Origin: Taudactylus pleione
Taxonomy: Eukaryota > Chordata > Amphibia > Anura > Myobatrachidae
Reading direction: 5' to 3'
NCBI GenBank assembly: GCA_031769625.1
Contig: JAUIMM010000601.1
Location: forward strand, 3,019,001 to 3,083,000
Length of the DNA stretch: 64,000 nt
Each line of letters begins with the position of its first letter. Positions within the stretch are counted from its first letter, which is position 1. Below are positions 11,352 to 22,033 of the stretch, one piece after another. The notes under the pieces are model-generated. The model saw only the letters and a list, made by a program, of their open reading frames with translations. It did no database searches and was not told the DNA's origin. Position numbers and translations under genes: made by a program.

Positions 11352-12969
11352 CAGTGCATCCGGAAAGTATTCACAGCGCTTCACTTTTTCCACATTTTGT
11401 TATGTTACAGCCTTATTCCAAAATGGAATAAATTAATTTTTGTTCTCAAAATTCTACACACAATACCCCATAATGACAAGGTGTAAAAAATTTTGAGATT
11501 TTTACAAATTTAATAAAAAAACAACTGAAAATATCACATGTACATAAGTATTCACAACCTTTGCTCAAGACTTTGTTGATGCACCTTTGGCAGCAACTAC
11601 AGCCTCAAGTATTTTTGAATATGATGCCACAAGCTTGGCACACCTATCTTTGGGCAGTTTTGCCCATTCCTCTTTGCAGAACCTCTCAAGCTTCATCAGG
11701 TTGGATGGGAAGAGTCAGTGCACAACAATTTTCAGATCTCTCCAGAGATGTTCAATCGGATTCAAGTCTGGGCTCTGGCTGGGCCACTCAAGGACTTTCA
11801 CAGAGTTGTCCTGAAGCCATTCCTTTGATATCTTGGCTGTGTGCTTAGGGTTGTTGTCCTGCTGAAAGATGAACCATCGCCCCTGTCTGAGGTCAAGAGC
11901 GCTCTGGAGCAGGCTTTCATCCAGGATGTCTCTGTACATTGCTGCATTCATCTTTCCCTCTATCCTGACTAGTCTCCCAGTTCCTGCCACTGAAAAACAT
12001 CCCAACAGGATGATGCTACCACCACCATGCTTCACTGTAGGGATGGTATTGCCCTGGTGTTGAGCGTTGCCTGGTTTCCTCCAAACATAACGCCTGGCAT
12101 TCATGCCAAAGAGTTCAATCTTTGTCTTATCAGACCAGAGAATTTTGTTTCTCATGGTCTAAGATTCTTTCAGGTGCATTTTGGCAAACTCCAGGTGGGC
12201 TGCCATGTGATTTTTACTAAGGAGTGGCTTCCATCTGACCACTTTACCATACAGGCCTGATTGGTGGAATGCAGCAGAGATGGTTATCCTTCTGGAAGGT
12301 TCTTCTCTCTCCACAGAGGAATGCTGTAGCTCTGACAGAGTGACCATCGGGTTCTTGGCCACCTCCCTGACTAGGGCCCTTCTCCCATGATTGCTCAGTT
12401 TAGACGCCTGGCCAACTCTAGAAAGAGTCCTGGTGGTTCCGAACTTCTTCCATTTACGGATGATGGAGGCCAATGTGCTCACTGGGACCTTCAAAGCAGC
12501 AGATATTTTTCTGTACCCTTACCCAGATTTGTGCCTAGAGACAATCCTGTTTTGGAGGTCTACAGACAATTCCTTGGACTTCATGCTTGGTTTGTGCTCT
12601 GACATGCACTGTCAAGTGTGGGACCTTATATTATAGACAGGTGTATGCCTTTCAAAATCATGTCCAAACAACTGAATTTACCACAGGTAGACTCCAATTA
12701 AGCTGTAGGAATATCTCAAGGATGATCAGTGTAAACAGGATACACCTGAGCTCAATTTTGAGCATCATGGCAAAGGCTGTGAATACTTATGTACATGTGA
12801 TTTCTTCTTTTTTTTTTTTTTTATTAAATTTGCAAAAATCTCAAAAAAAATTTTTTACACAATGTCATTATGGGGTATTGTTTGTAGAATTTTGAGGACA
12901 AAAATTAATTTATTCCAATAACAAAATGTGGAAAAAGTGAAGCGCTGTGAATACTTTCCGGATGCACTG
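11352..12969 (-). mobile_element. Complete Tc1-like transposon, inserted in the Penelope-like ORF
   Basis: 1618 bp bounded by TA on each side (11350-11351 and 12970-12971). The termini begin CAGTGCATCCGGAAAGTATT and form inverted repeats of about 210 bp (11352-11566 and 12765-12969), including 'cagcgcttcactttttcc' and 'aatgacaaggtgt' with the complementary partners. The transposase remnant lies between on the minus strand. This terminal sequence is typical of fish and frog Tc1 elements with long terminal repeats. It disrupts the PLE between the thumb region and the GIY-YIG domain, so it is younger than the PLE. Confidence 0.92.
11565..12584 (-). pseudogene. Tc1-like transposase with three in-frame stops
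   Basis: DDE transposase that would cut and paste the surrounding element. One frame runs from ATG at 12584 (MKSKELS...) through an N-terminal helix-turn-helix region ('KVPVSTLASIIRKWKKFGT') to the catalytic domain. The expected acidic residues are visible in 'LWSDKTK', '[11 protein letters not shown]' and '[11 protein letters not shown]'. The span is 340 codons, the usual family length. Three stops break it: TAA at codon 22 (12519-12521), TAG at 12159-12161 and TGA at 11715-11717. Each is compatible with a single substitution, and I saw no frameshift, so the copy is defective but not old. Confidence 0.9.
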
Positions 12970-13395
12970 TATATTTACAGAAAAGCCCCTAATTTAAAAC
13001 CCAAATTGGTGAAATGTGCTTCTCAACCATCTAAGAGGGCTACAACAATCCTTTCTAAGGGATTCTATAGATGCAGGGGTTGTCAAGGATGTAAATCCAT
13101 AAAGGGAGAAGGCAGTAACAAAATCAAAAATATTCAGATTAATGGGATCCTGATAAGGGATTTTATGACCTGTAACAGTAAGAACGTGATATATGAATGT
13201 AAGTGTAATAAATTTTACATAGGCCGTACATCAAGACCACTGAAAATTAGGTTGGACGAGCATCTGCGCAATATAAAAAGGTGCTTTGAGACCCATGCAC
13301 TTTCAGTGCATTTTAAAGATATGCACGGATGCTACCCAAGCGGAATAGTAGGTTTTTACGGCTTAAAGACTGTGAGATGTAGACTGGAGATATAG

Positions 13396-14965
13396 CCACC
13401 TTACTGGCAAAATCAGAGATGAATTGCATATATACATTTAGGACCTTAGTACCCAATGGTTCAAACAAGGACTTTGAATTAAAATGGTTTTTGTAAGTTC
13501 CTTAGTACATCTTTTATTAGGCTACCTTTGTTTATATAACCACTTTATTTTTTAATTTCATTTTTGCATATTTTTAGTTTATGTTTTAGTAAAGGAGTTT
13601 GATACCTATTTGGACTAACTTGGGATCGGTGAAATTTGTCAACAGGATTCCCCACACAAACTTTGGAAATTGAGGACAAAAGAAGATGGATATAAAGAAT
13701 CCTATGATAACAAGAATTTTTGTGATCTCTTGTTATTATTTTATATATACATTACTGTATGTAATTTGAGAATATGATAATAGGTATCTGTTACAGTTTA
13801 TTCATTTTATATATATTTTTATGTATTATTATGTGTTTTGAAACATCGATTATACTAACTATCCATATTTTTTTGGGCAGTATCCAGGGTTACCATAGTC
13901 ATCTGGAATGTTTAGCTATTGGTTTTGACACCCGCGGCTGTCACTTCCGGTTCCGGTCTGTGACATGTGCGTGTCACTTCCGGTCACGGATGTACGGACA
14001 GCATCTGGATAGGGACTGCTCATTTTTGCTTCCGGTGAGTGACACATGGTGGTCACTTCCAGAGGTGGTAACCATGCGAGCGGTTTTTCGATGTAAGTAA
14101 CTACGCATTCCTCTAACAGGAAGGGAAGGGAGCTGTACTCGATATGCCGTGATTGTGGGGTTACCAATATAAATTCTCTCTTTGGTCACTCTTCCTCTCT
14201 TGTCTTGACAAAGGTTCCCTTAGTGAGCTGAAACGCACGTTGACTAGCAAGGAGTGTGACTCTGCGTTGATCCCCCTCAGGTGAGGAACAAGCTTTCTGA
14301 ATTGCTTGTTTTTGGAACACAGCTATCTGTTATTTAGAGATACATTTATCTACCTCACGGGGACTACAAATAATTTTCATGATTCTGGACATTTTTATTT
14401 ATTCTTGACCAGCTTTTATATGGAATATTGTACACTATGCAAAATGATTTTTATGTAAATCTTCCATTTTACCCAACTAGGGGTTTTATGACATTTTGAA
14501 TAAATACATCTTGTTATAATCTCATTGATGCATTTGGAGATACTATTTTTTGAGTGTGAATTACACTTTCTGACCATAACGGGATAAAGCTACAAAAGAC
14601 AAAGAAACGATTATTTGCAAGATCCATCACATGACAGTGTGAGTTGTGGTACGCAAGTCTATTATCCCATCAGTAAAAAATACCTTTATGGGTGTAGTTG
14701 CCTACTCTACTATGTGAGTTACGATATGCAATACTTTACGGCAGATTCTTAAACAGGACTCTGGGTGAAACTCCACTTTAAAGATACCTCTTGAGGAACA
14801 CGCATCTGTTTTTTCCTGTGAGTGGGGTACGCTCACTTAAACAAGGGGGTTCTGGTGACTGGATAGTGTTACATCTTTTTTCAGTGTAGAGACACATGTC
14901 ATTTATACACTGTTATATATCTCTTTCACATGTCACATGATCCATGAGGATGAGATACTGAACCT
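13396..14965 (+). mobile_element. Downstream region of the Penelope-like element
   Basis: Follows the GIY-YIG stop. It contains a degenerate hammerhead-like stretch near 14203-14244 and an AATAAA-type end near 14500. Similar 'gacaaagg...gaaacgc' tails occur in the other Penelope-type pieces of this window (39661-40580, 43921-45603). The exact 3' end is not clear; sequence up to the DIRS element at 14966 and possibly beyond 19290 may belong to the same tail. The frames at 13774-14189 show no domain. Confidence 0.55.
14203..14244 (+). ncRNA. Degenerate hammerhead-like motif in Penelope tail
   Basis: Reads 'ttgacaaaggttcccttagtgagctgaaacgcacg'. The spacing resembles the CUGANGA...GAAA core of hammerhead ribozymes known from Penelope-like elements, but the first box reads TTAGTGA and stem II is only hinted at. 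Probably inactive. Confidence 0.3.
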
Positions 14966-15106
14966 TCTCTCTCATCCACTAGGGGACACTGGAGGTGCTT
15001 ACGCTGGGGTATAGAGGTGTGGATAGCTGGAGCTGGCACTTTAAATAATTTTGAAGTGTGAAGCTCCTCCCCCTCTATTCCCCACCAGCCCTCAGTTTAG
15101 AAAATG
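14966..15106 (+). repeat. DIRS left inverted terminal repeat
   Basis: Complement of 19115-19250. The outermost bases (before about 14972) match the internal complementary region rather than the right end, as expected for the split-terminus arrangement of DIRS elements. Confidence 0.85.
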
Positions 15107-16469
15107 TGCCTACGGAGCTGGTCACTACATGCTGTGCACCAGCAATACATTTCATTTATTTTAATTACTGCATCACCCACTTCTCCATGGTAGGTGTTAG
15201 GGCTTATTTACCGTCGGAGTTGGCTGAGGCTCGTAGGTTGCAGCCTCCCTGGTGGCACAGTAAACCTAATCTCTAGAGTTATAGGTACCGCTGATACATT
15301 ATCCTTCCCTTCCCTTCCTATAAAATCATAAGCATACTCTGACGACTGTCCTCCTGTCAGAGGAGTCAGACGAGGAACTACTCACACATGAAGGCTTTAA
15401 GACTTAGTATCTGCCACTACGGGAGTGAAACCTTCAATTCTGGCGGTTAAGCAGATCTTTAACCTACCTGAAGACATAGTTCCTGCAACCAGGAGTTTGA
15501 ATTAATTGAAACATCCTTAAAGGTTGACTGTTTTGTTTCTGTTCTTGCAGTAACTTGACAAAGTGCTTCAGTGGCCTGGATACAACCGGATAAGAGGCTT
15601 CAGATCCCACATCGTTTCCCATCCAGCTATCCATTTCCATCTCCCATGATGGAAAAGTGGGAAACACCGCCTGCTGTTGATGCGTCTGTTTCTCCAGTCC
15701 GGGTACTAAGTTACTTAAGGACCCTTCTGATCGTAAGTTGGATACAACACTACGATCTATTTTTATTGCAGCGGGAGTTCAACTTTTAGACCTACGCTTA
15801 TTAGCACCTGGGTTAACTAAGCTGTAACTTGCTGGGTGAACCAGTTGATTGCAGGCTTGGATTCAGTCACTTCCAGAGCTGAGTTACGTCTACTAGCAAA
15901 ACACATCCGTGAATCTGCAGTTTACTTGGGTGAGGCTTACAAGGATCAGTCAGATCAGTACTCGCAAATCTGCTTCTGCTATTATGCCGCAGAACTCTCT
16001 GGGGCGAACGCCCAACGTGATGTGGGTTTACAATTCACGGGAGCTATGCTTTTTGGCCCAGAATTGGACAGACCACTGGGGGTAAGTCTTTCCTCCATTC
16101 AACTGCTCTGGCTTCCAGGAGTACTTACACTGGACCCTTGTGTCATTCCTTTTGTGCGCCCCATCCCTTTCGTGGTAGAGCCTGAGGTGCTGCCACGCAA
16201 GCAGGGGTGGCAGAGGTATAGGTCGCCACATTCAGTTGCACAGACCTCTTCAAATCTGTGGATTCGCACATTGCTTTCTGTGGCCTATCAGACTTTGAAG
16301 CCTTTCCTCCACATCGGTTCTTCTCTAAGAGTATGCCAATTCCTACAGACAAGGCCAGGGTTCTGCAGGAGGTTATCCAGTCCCTACTGGAATTGGCAGT
16401 GCTAGTGCACCAACGAGGTCTGGGGTCTCCTCAAATTTTTTTTTTTTTTTTTGTGGTGCCCAACCGGAT

Positions 16470-16850
16470 GGTTCAGTCCGGCCCATCCTAAATCTGAAGT
16501 CCGTAAACCTGTACCTGAAGAGATATCCATTCATAATGGAATCACCTCAGTTTGTCATTGCGAGTTTGGAACCAGTGGAGTTCCTGATTTTTCTGGGTAT
16601 AAAAGATGCCTATCACCATGTTCACATTTGGGAACTGCATCAGGCCTGCCTAGGTTTTTGCAATCTTGCAAAATCACTATCAGTTTTGGTTAGCCTCGGC
16701 TCCCCGCATTTGAAGGCTCTTCTCTTGGAACACGTTTCACTGGCATACCAGACTCTGATACAACACGGTTGGATATTCAATTTCTAGAAATCCAATCTCA
16801 TTTCATCCCAGAGACTCCAGGTTCTGGGGATGATCCTGGATACAGCATTG
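16470..16850 (+). pseudogene. DIRS reverse transcriptase fragment lacking the YLDD segment
   Basis: Reads 'RPILNLKSVNLYLKRYPF' followed by 'EPVEFLIFLGIKDAYHHVHI', the first acidic-motif region of DIRS RT (usually LDLKDAY). It then jumps to 'LAYQTLIQHGWIFN', 'SNLISSQRLQVLGMILDT', which normally lies beyond the active site. The part that should contain Y-L-D-D is absent, apparently by internal deletion around 16690-16720. A T-run at 16437-16452 and a stop after 'IFNF' also break the frame. It cannot have RT activity. Confidence 0.82.
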
Positions 16851-17070
16851 CAGAGGATTTTCCTTCCGGAGAACTAAGTCCGGGATATTCGCTTGCTGGT
16901 TCAGCTAATCCTCAGACCGAAGAGGGTGTCCATGCTTCTTTGTCTGTTTCCCTTGGGGAAGATGGTAGCTGCTTTGAGGCACTACAATTTGGACTATTCC
17001 ACTCCCAAGTATTCCAGATCGATCTGATATCACAGGGATCAGGGTCGCACATGCATCTACATCGATCCGT

Positions 17071-17620
17071 TTGGCCCAGGGCCACCAGGGTGGTTCTATT
17101 CTGTTGGACACAATCCAACAATCTCTTGACGGGCTGAAGATTCGGTGTGTGGGATGGGATTATAGTGACAATGGATGCCAGCCTCCAAGGAGGAGCAGTG
17201 GTCCTCGACTATCTATTTCAGGGTCATTTGTCCCCAATAGGACAACGGTGGCCCAGAAATGTGTTGAAACTCAGAGTAATTTCCAATGCTCTGCTAGAAG
17301 CAGCACAGTTTCTAAGGTCTCTTCCGGTATGAGTTCAGTCGGACAACGCGACGGCCATCGCTTACTTCAAACACCAGGGCAAGACTTGAGGTTGCATTGC
17401 CATGTGAGCAGTAACTCAGATTCTCCGGTGGGCCGAGAATCAGCCAGTAATCTTGTCAGCAGCATTTCACCCCGGAGTGGGCAACTGGGAAGCAGATTAC
17501 CTAAATTGCCAGGATATCCATCCAGAAGAATGGAAGCCTCACCCTGTCATGTTCCACGCACTAGTACGTCGATGGGGTTGTCCTCAGGTGGATCTCATGG
17601 CGTCTTGATTGAGTCATCAG
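17071..17620 (+). pseudogene. DIRS RNase H domain remnant
   Basis: Contains 'VTMDASLQGGAVVL' (RNase H first Asp), 'SNALLEAAQFLRSL', 'VQSDNATAIAYFKHQGKT' (a second acidic motif), 'HPGVGNWEADYL' and 'EWKPHPVMFHALVRRWGCPQVDLMAS', the usual tail of DIRS RNase H. Frames change between these pieces, so it is a pseudogene. Confidence 0.8.
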
Positions 17621-18104
17621 CTCCCAGCATACGCATCGCTCTAACAGTTCTGTGGACCCTCAACTTCTTTTTCCTGTTTCCTCCGATTCCACTAATTCCT
17701 TGTTTTAAAAAAAAAAAAAAAAAAAAGGAATATAAACAAGAGTTGGCCTCCGTCTTTTTCATGGCGCCAATCTATGAGAAGTTGGTTCTCAGGCCTTCGG
17801 TCGCTCCTGGCAGACATCACATGGCCTCTTCCTCTTCGCTTGGACCTTCTGTAACAGTGTCCATTCATCCACCCCACCTTAACGCAGCTGCGTTTAAGGG
17901 GGTGGCTCTTGAAACCGATACAGAAGCAGAGGCTTCCCCGATGCAGTTTTTTTTTCTACCCACCATGCTTCGCATCGGGAAACCGGTTTTGGCTGTGCAT
18001 TATCATCGCATCTGGGGCTTTAATCTGACATGGTGTTCCGGTCGGGGCCTTCCGTCTAGGTCTTTTCGGTTTTTTGCTCAGTCCGGATTGGATTCGGGCC
18101 TGCG

Positions 18105-18900
18105 TTGGGTTCTTTAAAGGTGCAGCCTTCTGCTCTTTCCATTTTCTTTCAACGTAAGTTGACCCTCATACCTGAGGTACAGACTTTTCTGCAGGGGGTT
18201 TTGCGAGTGCAGCCTCCTTTTGTACCACCTGTAGCTCCCTGGGACCTACATTTGGTACTTTTGTTTCTTCAGTCTTCTATGTTTGTACCTCTTCAAGAGG
18301 TGGATAGTAAGTTTTTTGTCTTGGTAGGCGGTCCTCCTCCTAGCTTTGGCTTCGGCCCAGTGTCTTGACATTGGGCACTCTGTCCTATAAGTCTCCTTAC
18401 CTGGTGTTTCATGATGATAAGGGCGGAACTCAAGAAGGTAGCCACTTTCTTTCCTAAGGTGGTGTTGGCTTTCCACAGGACCCAACCTATTGTGGTGCCT
18501 TCTTGGTGAAGGACTCAGGTGTTTCTTATACCCTGAATGTGGTTCGAGCTCTTCGTCTTTATGTTTTTTGGACGGCGTTCCTCCGCAAGTCTGAGGCGCT
18601 CTTGTCCTCTTGGATGCTGTTCGAAGGGGTTAGCCAGCATCCAAACGGCCGTCAGGCTTATGTCAGCACTGATCGTCAGCCTCCTTTGTCCATTTCAGCT
18701 CTTCCACACGTTCTGTAGGTGCGTTGTGGACGTCCAGTAGGGGTACCTCCACTTCGAAGATTGTGCCATGTGGCCACTTGGTCATCAGTTAACAAGTTTG
18801 TGAAGTTTTACAGATTTGATACATGGCAGCATCAGCATCTAGTTTTGGCCGCCTTGTTCTGCAGGTTCCTCAGAGCGCTCCTGCCCGTGGGGAAAACTTT
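18105..18900 (+). pseudogene. DIRS tyrosine recombinase remnant
   Basis: Begins with 'FLQGVLRVQPPFVPPVAPWDLHLVL', continues 'LNVVRALRLYVFWTAFLRKSEALL', and reaches 'ATWSSVNKFVKFYRFDTW', where the Tyr in FYRFDTW is at the expected position of the catalytic nucleophile. Several stops and frame changes lie between. In the family this enzyme integrates the circular cDNA. It overlaps the start of the internal complementary region. Confidence 0.8.
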
Positions 18901-18924
18901 GGGATGTCCCCAGCATAAGCACCT

Positions 18925-19012
18925 CCAGTGTCCCTTAGTGGATGAAAGAGAAAATGGGATTTTGGTACTTACGGGTAAATCCTTTTCTCTGATTCCACAG
19001 GGGACACTGGAC
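18925..19012 (+). repeat. DIRS internal complementary region
   Basis: Contains 'ctccagtgtcccttagtgga' joined to 'atgggattttggtacttacg', each complementary to one outer terminus (left at about 14966-14990, right at about 19240-19290). This circular-junction template is a hallmark of DIRS elements. Confidence 0.8.
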
Positions 19013-19114
19013 GCCCACCTCAGCGCTCTGCCAGTTCTTTTGTTCCATATGTTGTATGGCTTTTTTGTGATGTTCTCCTTTTCTTCCTGCTGTTCTCCAT
19101 CTCCTCATGGTCTT

Positions 19115-19290
19115 CATTTTCTAAACTGAGGGTTGGTGGGGAATAGAGGGGGAGGAGCTTCACACTTCTAAATTATTTAAAGTGCCAGTTCCAGCTATCC
19201 ACACCTCTATACCCCAGCATAAGCACCTCCAGTGTCCCCTGTGGAATCAGAGAAAAGGATTTACCGGTAAGTACCAAAATCCCATTTTCT
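19115..19290 (+). repeat. DIRS right inverted terminal repeat and extension
   Basis: The first 135 bp are complementary to the left repeat. The last 45 bp (ending 'aaaatcccattttct') are complementary to the internal region. Confidence 0.85.
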
Positions 19291-20331
19291 GAATCTTACC
19301 AACTATGCAAAGAAGATTCTATGTGAAGACCAGCAACTATAAGGGATGTATATATGTATACTTTAATACGTTAGATGAGCACCTGAGGGTGGTTCTTCTT
19401 TCCCACTTCAGTGGTTTTTATTAGTACACAGGCCACTAAATCTATAAAAAAATATATAAGGATAGATGGAGGAGAAAATTGTTGCCGCATAGACAGGCTG
19501 CATCCATCTTGTCGTTAAGAGTGATACAGCCCTCAGGATAATGTAGTTGTTCTTGTGCCCCTACAACTACTTGACTCCACCCATGGATGTGCCATGGTAC
19601 AACAAACTAACGAACTACAGTAGTACAGTAACTCCACTAACCACCACAAGGCTCCACCACATCCTACCACCCCGACATACCAAGCACAGAAAAGCTATAA
19701 ACAAACTTGTTTTACTACTTTTGAGACCCCTGATGTACTACCTTAACCAATGTTATGTATTTAACATCATTAAATTATATAATGCATGTAGTCTGATTGG
19801 ATAAAAATTTCGTAACTTGGGGCTCATCTCCTCAAGATATTTTCTCTGTTTCAGTTGTTTTTTTAGCATAGATGTTAATTTTATTTTGTTAAAAAAAAAC
19901 TGTAAAATGATATTAAGCAATGGTTCAGCCACAAAGATAATTTTAAGAATACAAATAATTGGACTAGCTGAATCCTCACTACTCTAACCACCATGTTCAT
20001 TCACTTGTACAGTCATCTAGTATCCAGTACATCATGAAGCACATCAAGGGGCTCACTCGGTGTTGGGTACATTTGTGCTCCAAACCTAAGCAGGAAAAGA
20101 CACCCAGATAAGATTAGGATTTTTGCAGGCATTTGTTCAGTCAGATGCATTTGAAGATGCTTACAGCTATATTACACTAGCATATGAACAAGGATTATGT
20201 CAAGAGACAAGGGTGTATTCCTATGCACCACAATATTGTACAGAAAACATGGGGACAGCATAAAGATGTGGCTTGGCAGTGTTAATATTAAATGCAAAAT
20301 GTGCATTACCCTAATTGTGCATAACATAATG
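19291..20331. other. Unclassified, possibly continuing Penelope tail
   Basis: The sequence just after the DIRS element ('gatgagcacctgagggtggtt') has the character of a Penelope tail and may continue the element interrupted at 14965. No gene recognised. Confidence 0.35.
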
Positions 20332-20339
20332 CTGGCAAT

Positions 20340-20650
20340 CAGGGACATAACAAAGGGTGTGCGACCGGAGCTGCAGCACAGAGTACAAGGGTTCTGTGGG
20401 CAGCACCCTGCAGCCAGGTTCGCTTGTGTAGTGCTGTCCAGAGTGTTCTGTAGACGCTCCAGACGAGCACATTGTGGTCTATGCACCCGACCAGGTGTCC
20501 TCAGGACACCTGGTCATTGCTGCACTTAACAGTACTGCTGACCCTGCCCCCCTTGTGCAATGACATGACGTCATGTGCATGATGTCACAACGTCACTCGG
20601 TGAAGGGGCTGGGCCAGCACTGGGCTCATTTGTGCCCTGTTACGGCCCTG
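20340..20650. mobile_element. hAT-type MITE with perfect 8-bp duplication
   Basis: Ends CAGGGACATAAC and GTTACGGCCCTG. A perfect duplication CTGGCAAT lies at 20332-20339 and 20651-20658. 311 bp, GC-rich interior with 'ccaggtgtcctcaggacacctgg' as an internal hairpin. The frames across it are not genes. Confidence 0.88.
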
Positions 20651-20658
20651 CTGGCAAT

Positions 20659-22033
20659 GAAGTGTCAATTGTATCAGACAATGTTATTACATGCTAAAAT
20701 TGTGTTAACCTTGTAAAATATAATTGAATACAGACACAAATACAAAATATATGTACAAATAACATTTAATCAAATACAAACATCTGTTGTTTTGCGCTTT
20801 AAGAATCAAATGTGAATCTTCTTACTTGGAACATTCCAAATGGGAATATCAATTAAGTAATGCAAATAATTCATTGCAGTCACCCTAATGAAGTAGGTAG
20901 CATTTGTTGGAGGAGACAATCAGTTAGTTTAGCTAGCATTGTGGATCATTTTCTTCATTCTGTCTCATTGCATCACCCCTATAGCACCCATATATGCATA
21001 TGAGTCCTATCTCAGTCAATTACATGAACACAAATTTATTAAACTCAAGCTGCACTTGTCTGTTCAATGTCCCTCTGTTCTACATCTCCAAATATAAGGA
21101 GTCGTAATTGTTAGATGCAACCCAAGCTCCATGCGGACATATGTGTATGTATTATTGGTGTGTATACACAGTACGGAAATTTGTATTTTATTCAAAAATT
21201 AAATATAGTGAATGTTCAACTCCACATGGAACTCTACACTGCCTAGGTCATTATGTGATAATGATCCTGCAGTATGAAGTTGGCAGAAAAGTTTTGAAAA
21301 GGAAAGGAATAACTTTGCAGCAATGTGTAAAACTGCATTGTATGTGCAAGATATATATATATATTTATATTGCTAATTTTTGCGGAGCAAAGTAAAGTTT
21401 TGCTTATTTAATACTTCAAACTGCTGGGAGTGGGAGTTTTACATGTGCACAGCAGTTAAGAACAAGTATTTTATTGTAAGGGTTTTTGTATTGTCAGATG
21501 GGTTCTTTTATGAATAATTATATATGTAAATAAATACAAGAGACTAATCCAATTAGCAAAAAAGAAACAAAATATGCTACCACCGTATAATTCAAGGTTA
21601 TTTCGGATATCTAATAAGTACTTTGCATACAATACGGTAATGATTATATGCTAGAACAACAGATGGTATACTCATTGTTTCCATAATACCATACTGTGGT
21701 TTCAATTAACACAAAAGCACATGCATTGCTTCGCACCTTTGAATTTTCACTTCTAAACGTTGCCATGAGTCACAATCAACTAAATGTATGGACAGATTTG
21801 ACTTCATGGTGGTAGGAAAAACTGCTTTATCAACAAGACAAAATGTTTGAGGTTGCATAGCAACCAGTGCATGGGATCATTTCTGCACCATCAGGAAATA
21901 TAACTAGTTTATGTATATACACTGACACATAAAACTTAGTAAGAAAAAAAGTTAAACCTGTGTCTTTGTGAAATTCAGTGTATCTCCTTTGTGCAAGAAC
22001 AGAAACTATAATATATTACAATTAAAATATGGA
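20659..22033. other. AT-rich interval without recognised genes
   Basis: Short (TA)n at 21348-21364. The 95-codon frame at 21108-21395 shows no domain. Confidence 0.5.

Larger units (their letters stand above)
10470..13395 (+). pseudogene. Penelope-like element ORF: RT C-terminus plus GIY-YIG endonuclease (interrupted)
   Basis: Remnant of the Penelope-like element (PLE) protein, an RT joined to a GIY-YIG endonuclease. The order seen is: an RT palm/thumb stretch containing 'FLDITVYIKD' (about 10498-10557); a 403-bp MITE insertion; 'KPTDSGAYIST...IPEGQLKRLKRNCSE' (from about 10978), which is the PLE thumb; 'KKDPIIGVSIPDRP' (to about 11349); a Tc1 insertion; 'RKAPNLKPKLV'; a Cys cluster 'YRCRGCQGCKS'; then the GIY-YIG core 'VIYECKCNKFYIGRTSRP' with the following 'RLDEH' (about 13190-13265). 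The frame ends at 13395. A frameshift lies between about 11230 and 11270. The RT catalytic region upstream is missing or unrecognisable. Removing Tc1 plus its TA duplication (1620 bp) keeps the frame. Domain assignment is from family knowledge. Confidence 0.87.
14966..19290 (+). mobile_element. DIRS1-like retrotransposon, decayed
   Basis: Inverted terminal repeats at 14966-15106 and 19115-19250 share 'ggggacactggaggtgctta', 'ggtatagaggtgtggatagc' and 'gaagctcctccccctctatt' in opposite orientation. An internal complementary region lies at about 18925-19012. Between them are RT, RNase H and tyrosine recombinase remnants in the usual DIRS order. DIRS elements integrate through the recombinase and lack long target duplications, consistent with none being visible. 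Length is 4.3 kb against roughly 5-6 kb for family members, reflecting internal loss. Confidence 0.87.
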
